In this document: one piece after another, positions 5,054-9,854 of the stretch
How the letters are laid out: each line of letters begins with the position of its first letter
How positions within the stretch are numbered: the first letter of the stretch is position 1
NCBI GenBank assembly: GCA_031263805.1
Contig: JAISFB010000073.1
Span: 1 to 9,854 of the forward strand
DNA: 9,854 nucleotides
DNA from: Oscillospiraceae bacterium
GTDB taxonomy: Bacteria > Bacillota > Clostridia > Oscillospirales > Oscillospiraceae
Direction: 5' to 3'
Position numbers and translations under genes: made by a program
Notes under the pieces: model-generated
What the model was told of the DNA's origin: nothing
The model's database searches: none
What the model saw: only the letters and a program-made list of their open reading frames with translations

Positions 5054-5092
5054 AAAAATAGCCCCTGCCTTTTATTGGCGGGGGCTATTTTT
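5054..5092. terminator. Bidirectional intrinsic terminator
   Basis: A 16-bp stem (5054-5069 with 5077-5092, one G-U pair) and a 7-nt loop. The stem has a GC-rich core and ends in A5 on one side and T5 on the other, so it reads as a terminator on both strands. It ends the integrase transcript 3 nt after its stop codon, and on the other strand would end the ackA-guaA operon about 155 nt after guaA. Confidence 0.88.
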
Positions 5093-5101
5093 ACGCTCTG
5101 T

Positions 5102-5125
5102 TTTGTGTGCCAATTTGTGTGCCAA
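5102..5125 (+). repeat. Tandem 12-bp arm-type repeats
   Basis: TTTGTGTGCCAA occurs twice back to back (5102-5113, 5114-5125). The position, between the integrase end and the att repeat, is that of arm-type binding sites for the integrase N-domain. Confidence 0.65.
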
Positions 5126-5148
5126 AAGTTTTGAAAACCTATGAAAAT

Positions 5149-5158
5149 TTGGCACACA
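5149..5158 (-). repeat. Inverted arm-type repeat
   Basis: TTGGCACACA, the reverse complement of the core of the tandem repeats. The run of matching bases extends left to AAATTTGGCACACA, matching the first repeat plus its junction. It completes a set of three sites, two direct and one inverted. Confidence 0.6.
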
Positions 5159-5248
5159 TCGCGGAAAGATACGTTAAGGCACCACGCCAAGAACTGCGTA
5201 TTTGCAATGCTTTATGGCAAATTATGAAATGCCGTGAAATGGAAAAGG

Positions 5249-5260
5249 TCACTCCCACTC
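5249..5260. repeat. Proximal att repeat at guaA 3' end
   Basis: TCACTCCCACTC, the last four codons of guaA on the minus strand (Glu-Trp-Glu-stop). It is identical to 958-969 at the other end of the element. Confidence 0.65.
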
Positions 5261-6784
5261 AATAGTAGCCGGCGGCTTTCCCGTCACGTCGTACACCACG
5301 CGCGACACGCCGGCGGCTTCGTTTATTATCCTGCCGGATACGCGCCCGAGAAGCTTGTGCGGCAGCGGGACGTATTCGCAGGTCATAAAATCCGTGGTTT
5401 TGACGGCGCGCAGCGCGACGGTATACCCATAAGTTCTGAAATCGCCCATTACGCCGACGGAGCGGGTGTCTGTAAGCACGGCGAAATATTGGTCGGGCTT
5501 GACGCGCAGGCGCGAAATCTCCTCCCGGAATATAGCGTCCGCCGCGCGCAGAGTATCAAGCTTTTTCTTTGTCACGGCGCCGATTATACGCACGGCGAGG
5601 CCGGGGCCGGGGAACGGCTGGCGCTTCGTCAGGGCGCGCGGGAGACCGAGCTCTCGCCCAAGCTCGCGCACCTCGTCCTTGAACAGCCCGCGCAGCGGCT
5701 CGATAATTCCGCGGAACGCGATGTCGTCGGGCAAACCGCCGACGTTGTGATGGCTCTTGATTACGGCGGAGCCGTTCGCGCCGGATTCGACGACGTCGGG
5801 ATATATCGTTCCCTGTGCGAGGAAATCGGCGCCGCCGAGCGTTTTCGCCTCGTCCTCAAAAACGCGGACAAATTCCTCGCCGATTATTTTCCGCTTGCGC
5901 TCCGGGTCGCGCACGCCTTTCAGCTTTTTCAAAAAACGCTCTTCGGCGTCAACGCGGATAAAATGCAGATCGCGGCTGCGGAACGCCGCCTCTACCTCGT
6001 CGCCCTCGTTTTGCCGCATCAGGCCGTGGTCCACGAATATGCAGTGGAGCCGCCCCGGGACGGCTTCCGCCAAAAACGCGGCGCACACGGACGAATCCAC
6101 GCCGCCGGATAATCCGAGCAAAACGCGCCGGTCACCGACGCGCTCGCGTATTTCGTTCAGCACACGCGCCCTGTATCCGCCTATGTCATAGTCGCCCGCG
6201 GCGCCGCAGACGTTGTAGAGAAAGCTGCGTATGATGTCCGTGCCGTTCGGCGTGTTTTCGACCTCGGGGTGAAATTGCGTCGCGTATAGCCGGCGGGTCC
6301 GGTTTTCCATCGCGGCTACGGCGCAGTTATCGGTTTGGGCCGACGCCTTAAAGCCCTCCGGCAGGCGCGAGACCTGATCCGTGTGGCTCATAAGGCATAT
6401 CTGAGAGCCGTCAAGCCCCGCGAATATCGGAGAGGATGCGTCTATTTCAGTGCTGATCCTCCCGTATTCGCTTACGGGACACGGCGATACTTGTCCGCCG
6501 AGCGTGTGCGCCATCAGGTGCATCCCGTAGCATATGCCCAAAATCGGGATGCCGAGCTCAAACAGAGCCCGGTCGGCCGGCGGCGCGCCTTCTTTATATA
6601 CGCTGTCGGGCCCGCCGGTCAATATTATCCCGATAGGCGCGAGCTTTTTTATCTCATCAAGAGGCGTGCGCCCCGGTTTTAACTCCGAGGCGACACGGCA
6701 TTCGCGCACGCGGCGCGCTATCAATTCCTTATACTGCCCTCCGAAATCAAGGACAAGCACAAGCTGATTTGAGGGTGTACTCAT
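5249..6784 (-). CDS. guaA: GMP synthase (glutamine-hydrolysing)
   Basis: Converts XMP to GMP using ATP and glutamine, the last step of guanine nucleotide synthesis. Full length at 511 residues. The N-terminal class I glutaminase has DFGGQY, the nucleophile Cys85 in GICYGMHLMAHTLGG, and His172 and Glu174 in FHPEVENT. The ATP pyrophosphatase domain has the PP-loop LSGGVDSS (226-232). The C-terminal dimer domain has RQPFPGPGLAVRIIG and ends TIEWE. ATG at 6784 is chosen over a TTG at 6790 because AGGAG lies 7 nt before the ATG and only 1 nt before the TTG. The gene is last in an operon with ackA and the zinc-ribbon protein. Its 3' end is the integration site of the neighbouring element and remains intact. 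Confidence 0.97.
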   Translation of the reverse strand: MSTPSNQLVLVLDFGGQYKELIARRVRECRVASELKPGRTPLDEIKKLAPIGIILTGGPDSVYKEGAPPADRALFELGIPILGICYGMHLMAHTLGGQVSPCPVSEYGRISTEIDASSPIFAGLDGSQICLMSHTDQVSRLPEGFKASAQTDNCAVAAMENRTRRLYATQFHPEVENTPNGTDIIRSFLYNVCGAAGDYDIGGYRARVLNEIRERVGDRRVLLGLSGGVDSSVCAAFLAEAVPGRLHCIFVDHGLMRQNEGDEVEAAFRSRDLHFIRVDAEERFLKKLKGVRDPERKRKIIGEEFVRVFEDEAKTLGGADFLAQGTIYPDVVESGANGSAVIKSHHNVGGLPDDIAFRGIIEPLRGLFKDEVRELGRELGLPRALTKRQPFPGPGLAVRIIGAVTKKKLDTLRAADAIFREEISRLRVKPDQYFAVLTDTRSVGVMGDFRTYGYTVALRAVKTTDFMTCEYVPLPHKLLGRVSGRIINEAAGVSRVVYDVTGKPPATIEWE

Positions 6785-6811
6785 CAGCAAGCTCCTTTCA
6801 GTCCCGCGCGT

Positions 6812-7456
6812 TTACCTGACGCGCACAATACACTCCGCGGTTTTATCGCCGACCGTTACTTTCAGCTTCTGTTCTCCGGTCGTCGGCGAGATCATAGTGA
6901 CCTTCACCGTGAGCCCCGTCGTATCCGTCGGCACGACGTCGAAGGCCTCGGGATTGCTGCTTTCCCACACGGGTGTGAGGTCAAGTCCTTCGGGAACGAG
7001 TTTTACCGCCAGCGTCAAGGTTTTGCCGACCGGCTCCGTGAAGTCCTCCATCTTGCGCCCGTTGTAGGTGATCGTCACGGATTCGAGGGTGGGCGCCGGC
7101 GTTTCCTCCGGCGGGGTCGGGCTTTCGGGAGGCGGCGTGTAATCCGGGTCGTCGATAGAGCTGTTCGTGTTGCTGTCAGGGATGTTTGGCGTCGAGTCGC
7201 CGTTGGTCGGAGTGGGGCTCTCGGCGTCAGTTCCCGTGTCCGTACCCGCGTTGCTTGTAAGCAGCAGGACGGTGACGGCGGCGATCAGCGCGACGAGTAT
7301 CAGTATGCCGATTGTCAAATGAACCTTAGAGTTGTCGGAGTCGCCTGAGAATTTGCCCCGGCCTCCGCGCCGCGCGCCGCAATACGGGCACCGCGCGCGC
7401 ATGGCGGAATAGCGCCTGTCGCATCTTCCGCATTTCACCTCTGAAATTATGCCCAT
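6812..7456 (-). CDS. Membrane-anchored zinc-ribbon protein with Ig-like domain (214 aa)
   Basis: Four parts in order: a short zinc ribbon (Cys9-x2-Cys12 and Cys23-x2-Cys26, VKCGRC and RCPYCG) with a basic Arg/Gly tail; one transmembrane helix at about 46-67; a Thr/Pro/Ser/Asp-rich linker at about 70-122; and a beta-rich C-terminal domain at about 124-214 resembling bacterial Ig-like (BIG2) folds (LKLKVTVG-type strands, VWESSNPEAFDVV). The zinc ribbon should be cytoplasmic and the Ig domain outside. AGGAGGT precedes the ATG. It lies between ackA and guaA with 27-nt gaps on each side, so it is probably co-transcribed. Proteins of this build are common in Clostridia; the function is unknown, perhaps envelope sensing or assembly. 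Confidence 0.8.
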   Translation of the reverse strand: MGIISEVKCGRCDRRYSAMRARCPYCGARRGGRGKFSGDSDNSKVHLTIGILILVALIAAVTVLLLTSNAGTDTGTDAESPTPTNGDSTPNIPDSNTNSSIDDPDYTPPPESPTPPEETPAPTLESVTITYNGRKMEDFTEPVGKTLTLAVKLVPEGLDLTPVWESSNPEAFDVVPTDTTGLTVKVTMISPTTGEQKLKVTVGDKTAECIVRVR

Positions 7457-7483
7457 CAGGATTACCTCCTATAGTTTTATGAT

Positions 7484-8692
7484 TTACGCTTCCACGATAG
7501 CTTTTGTATCGCGCGCGATGACGAGTTCTTCATTTGTCGGTATCACGAACACCCGCGCGGAGCTTCCCGCGCCCGTGATGTCGGCGAGTTGCCCGCGAAG
7601 CTTGTTTTTTTCGTGATCAATTGTGATGCCGAAGCCGCCGAGCTGTGACGTCACGGCCTCGCGGAGCTCGGCGGAATTCTCGCCCAGCCCGGCTGTAAAG
7701 ACGATAGCGTCGACGCCGCCGAGCGTCACGACGTAAGAGCCTATGTACTTGGCGACCTGATAGCGGAAAACGTCAAGCGCGAGCTGAGCGCGTCGCGAGA
7801 GCGCGTCGCCCGCGTCCGCCGCCGCTTTTTCTATATCCCGGAAATCGCTCGACACGCCGGAGATGCCGAGCACGCCGGATTTTTTGTTGAGCACGTCGAA
7901 GATTTCCTCGCGCGTGAGCTTTTCGTGGTTGGCGACGAATTCGATGATCGCCGGGTCTATGCTCCCGCTGCGCGTGCCCATCGGCAGACCCTCGAGCGGG
8001 GTCATACCCATCGAGGTGTCGATACATTTGCCGTCCTTCACGGCGGCGATGGACGAGCCGTTCCCGAGATGGCACGTGATGACGCGCGTACCGGCGCCGC
8101 CGCCGAGCATTTTGATCGCCTCAGACGAGACGTATCTGTGCGACGTGCCGTGGAAGCCGTAGCGCCTGACGTTATACTTTTCATAATAGTTATAGGGGAT
8201 GGCGTAGATATAGGCCTTTTCCGGCATCGTCTGGTGGAACGCGGTGTCGAAGACCGCGACCTGCGGAACGCCGGGCATAACGGACCGGCAAGCGTTTATT
8301 CCCATAAGGTTCGCCGGGTTGTGCAGCGGACCGAGCGGGATGTTTTCCTCGATGGCGGCTATGACGTCGCCGTTTATCAGCACGCTCTCGGAAAAGCTCT
8401 GACCGCCGTGCAGCACGCGGTGCCCGACGGCGCCGATCTCGGAAAGGCTTGACAGCACGCCGTATTTTTCGCCCGTCAGCTTGTCGAGCACGGCGGATAT
8501 CGCCTCCGAGTGCGTCGGGAGCGGGATGTCCTCGTCAAAGACCGGCTTGCCGTTTGAGAGCGGCGTGTGCTTCAGGTGGCCGTCGATGCCTATGCGCTCG
8601 CACTGGCCCTTCGCGGCGACCGCCTCGGTTTTCATGTCGAAGAGCTGGTATTTCAGTGACGAGCTCCCCGCGTTGATTATCAATACGTTCAT
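7484..8692 (-). CDS. ackA: Acetate kinase
   Basis: Interconverts acetate plus ATP and acetyl phosphate plus ADP; in fermenters it usually runs toward ATP and acetate. The protein is 402 residues, the normal length. Family motifs are clear: LIINAGSSSLKYQLFDM at the start with Asn7, GHRVLHGG with Arg92, VFDTAFH with Asp149, RRYGFHGTSH with His181, CHLGNGSS, MGTRSGSIDP with Arg241, and PTNEELVIARD with Glu388 near the end. ATG at 8692 gives the conserved N-terminus and has AAGGGGA about 10 nt upstream; the frame opens further upstream to 8791 but that part does not resemble the family. No phosphotransacetylase gene is adjacent. It is the first gene of the ackA, zinc-ribbon protein, guaA unit. 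Confidence 0.97.
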   Translation of the reverse strand: MNVLIINAGSSSLKYQLFDMKTEAVAAKGQCERIGIDGHLKHTPLSNGKPVFDEDIPLPTHSEAISAVLDKLTGEKYGVLSSLSEIGAVGHRVLHGGQSFSESVLINGDVIAAIEENIPLGPLHNPANLMGINACRSVMPGVPQVAVFDTAFHQTMPEKAYIYAIPYNYYEKYNVRRYGFHGTSHRYVSSEAIKMLGGGAGTRVITCHLGNGSSIAAVKDGKCIDTSMGMTPLEGLPMGTRSGSIDPAIIEFVANHEKLTREEIFDVLNKKSGVLGISGVSSDFRDIEKAAADAGDALSRRAQLALDVFRYQVAKYIGSYVVTLGGVDAIVFTAGLGENSAELREAVTSQLGGFGITIDHEKNKLRGQLADITGAGSSARVFVIPTNEELVIARDTKAIVEA

Positions 8693-8707
8693 ATGTAGCA
8701 GTTCCCC

Positions 8708-8736
8708 TTGCAATATTATTGAAAACGCTGTACAAT
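8708..8736 (+). promoter_or_regulatory. Promoter of tmcAL
   Basis: TTGCAA (8708-8713) and TACAAT (8731-8736) are separated by 17 nt. The start would be near 8743, about 96 nt before tmcAL. It lies inside the leader of ackA. A second plus-strand TATAAT at 8762-8767 has no good -35. Confidence 0.5.
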
Positions 8737-8762
8737 TTGGGTTGAGCAAGCGATTTACCTTT

Positions 8763-8791
8763 ATAATAATACTTTTTTTTATAAATATCAA
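8763..8791 (-). promoter_or_regulatory. Promoter of the ackA operon
   Basis: On the minus strand TTGATA (8786-8791) and TATTAT (8763-8768) are separated by 17 nt, in a strongly A/T-rich stretch with an A8 tract in the spacer. The start would be near 8755, giving a leader of about 63 nt to ackA. Confidence 0.6.
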
Positions 8792-8838
8792 TCATAATTT
8801 TACTTTTAATCTTTTTTAGGGAAAAGGCGTAGCGAAAA

Positions 8839-9854
8839 ATGAAAGCCGTCGGAATTATCTGCGAGCTCAATCCCGCGCACGGGGGACACGCGGAGCTCAT
8901 ATCAAAAACCCGCGCCGCGCACCCCGGCGCGGCAATTATCGCCGCGATGTCGCCGAATTTCGTGCAGCGCGGCGAGCCTGCGATCTATTCGAAAATCCGA
9001 CGCGCGGTGAGCGCGCTGGAGCTCGGTGTTGACCTTGTGATAGAGCTCCCGACGCCGTTCGCGCTGCTATCAGCCGAGGGCTTCGCGCGCGCCGGGGTGT
9101 CGCTGCTTTATTCGACCGGCGTCGTGGGAGCGCTCGCCTTCGGCAGCGAGAGCGGCGAGATAGAAACGCTCGTCCGCGCCGCCGGGATACTTTCGTCGGA
9201 AGCCTGTGAGGGACTGACGCGCCGGGGCTTAGCGCTCGGGAAGTCCTACGGCGCGGCGCGGCGGAGCGCGTTCGGAGAGCTGTCCGGCGGCTCTGATATT
9301 CTTGAGCTTCCGAAAAATATGCTCGGCATCGAATATATCCGCGCGGCGCGGGCGCAAAACGCGGGCCTCGATTTTTTCTGCGTTAAGCGGGAGCCGGGGA
9401 TATCCTCCGCGCTTATCAGGCTCGGGCTGCGGGAGAGTGGCGACGATGATATAATGCTTCCGGAAATGCTTGACGGCGCGATCTTATCGCGCCTGCGAGT
9501 TATGACAGCCGCGGATTTCAAAAAAATATCCGGCGCCGGCGACGGAATTGCCGAGCGCGCCGCGAAATACGCCCGCACTGCGGGAAGCTTCGCGGACGCC
9601 GCCGCCGCGGTAAAGACGAAGCGCTACACCCTCAGCCGCGTAAGGCGTTTTCTGCTGCGCGCGGCGCTCGGCATCCGCGAAGGGCAGCCTGAGACGCCGC
9701 CGTATATCCGCGTACTCGCCGCCGCGGGAGCGGGGCGCGCTCTCTTGCGCGAAATAAGCCGGGCTTCAAGTCTGCCGGTTATCACAAAGCCGGCGCTCGG
9801 ACGGCGCCTCGGCGGCGAGATTGCGCGTCTGCTGGAGCTCGAGGCCGCCGCGAC
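8839..9854 (+). CDS. tmcAL: tRNA(Met) cytidine acetate ligase (3' end beyond window)
   Basis: TmcAL (formerly YlbM) uses acetate and ATP to make N4-acetylcytidine at the wobble position of elongator tRNA-Met. About 338 of the usual 390-415 residues are in the window, and the frame is open to the edge. The opening MKAVGIICELNPAHGGHAELI is the nucleotidyltransferase start with an HxGH motif (HGGH). AMSPNFVQRGEPAIYSK, GVDLVIELPTPFALLSAEGFA and LAFGSESG follow as in the family. Later come LPKNMLGIEYIRA, GISSALIR, and the tRNA-binding part KTKRYTLSRVRRFLL. The Phe of the usual N-P-F-H is Ala here. AAGG about 11 nt before the ATG is a modest binding site. It is transcribed divergently from ackA. 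Confidence 0.93.
   Translation, partial: MKAVGIICELNPAHGGHAELISKTRAAHPGAAIIAAMSPNFVQRGEPAIYSKIRRAVSALELGVDLVIELPTPFALLSAEGFARAGVSLLYSTGVVGALAFGSESGEIETLVRAAGILSSEACEGLTRRGLALGKSYGAARRSAFGELSGGSDILELPKNMLGIEYIRAARAQNAGLDFFCVKREPGISSALIRLGLRESGDDDIMLPEMLDGAILSRLRVMTAADFKKISGAGDGIAERAAKYARTAGSFADAAAAVKTKRYTLSRVRRFLLRAALGIREGQPETPPYIRVLAAAGAGRALLREISRASSLPVITKPALGRRLGGEIARLLELEAAA

Larger units (their letters stand above)
958..5260. mobile_element. Degraded prophage / integrative element at the 3' end of guaA
   Basis: The interval between the two 12-bp repeats is about 4.3 kb. It holds an integrase remnant next to guaA, an Xre repressor, divergent control sequences and a run of phage-type early genes on the minus strand. 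The 3' end of guaA is a known integration site for genomic islands that use tyrosine recombinases, and guaA itself stays intact after insertion, as it does here. No capsid, portal, large terminase or lysis genes are visible, and the integrase lacks part of its catalytic domain. This is therefore either a heavily deleted prophage or a satellite-like island that can no longer move by itself. The left boundary depends on a 12-bp match and is less sure than the right one; the PIN operon could belong to a larger element. Confidence 0.7.

Noticed and set aside
4936..5190. Minus-strand frame of 84 codons containing a repeated Trp-His-Thr
   Set aside because: The repeat is only the translation of the tandem TTTGTGTGCCAA arm sites, and the frame crosses the terminator hairpin.
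5234..6112. Long plus-strand open frame (292 codons) opposite guaA
   Set aside because: It lies antisense to the clearly coding guaA, has no good ribosome site or recognisable domain, and its openness follows from the GC-rich third positions of guaA.
7925..8452. Plus-strand open frame (175 codons) opposite ackA
   Set aside because: Antisense shadow of acetate kinase; low-complexity His/Arg/Val-rich translation with no family likeness.

Overview
This window looks like the chromosome of a fairly GC-rich Clostridia-type Firmicute, possibly Oscillospiraceae-like. That placement is an inference from the gene families, strong AGGAGG-type ribosome binding sites and GC-rich third codon positions in the housekeeping genes. 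A small degraded prophage or integrative element is inserted at the 3' end of guaA. No tRNA, rRNA or CRISPR array was seen.

Right half, chromosomal backbone (5249-9854). An apparent minus-strand operon runs ackA (acetate kinase), then a membrane-anchored zinc-ribbon/Ig-like protein, then guaA (GMP synthase), with 27-nt gaps. Divergent from ackA is tmcAL (tRNA-Met cytidine acetate ligase), which runs off the right edge. Acetate is the shared chemical theme of ackA and tmcAL: the first interconverts acetate and acetyl phosphate, the second activates acetate to modify tRNA.

Middle, element (about 958-5260). It is bounded by a 12-bp direct repeat that encodes Glu-Trp-Glu-stop at the end of guaA and again at the end of a phage-type HTH gene. 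From right to left it carries arm-type repeats, a bidirectional terminator, an integrase pseudogene lacking the middle of its catalytic domain, a DUF4160/DUF2442 pair, and an Xre-family repressor. A divergent control region with two matching operators follows. The minus-strand early operon holds a 57-aa protein, an excisionase-like HTH protein, a CHC2 zinc-finger protein, a 52-aa protein, a VRR-NUC nuclease, a doubtful 58-aa frame and the HTH protein. No structural, packaging-motor or lysis genes are present, so this is a remnant or a minimal satellite.

Left part (1-957). A tightly overlapping minus-strand operon encodes a 60-aa putative antitoxin, a PIN-domain (VapC-like) protein, a 72-aa charged protein and the first codons of a further gene. 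Its best promoter straddles the att repeat: the -35 hexamer lies in the element and the -10 lies outside it, so insertion may have created or changed expression of this operon.
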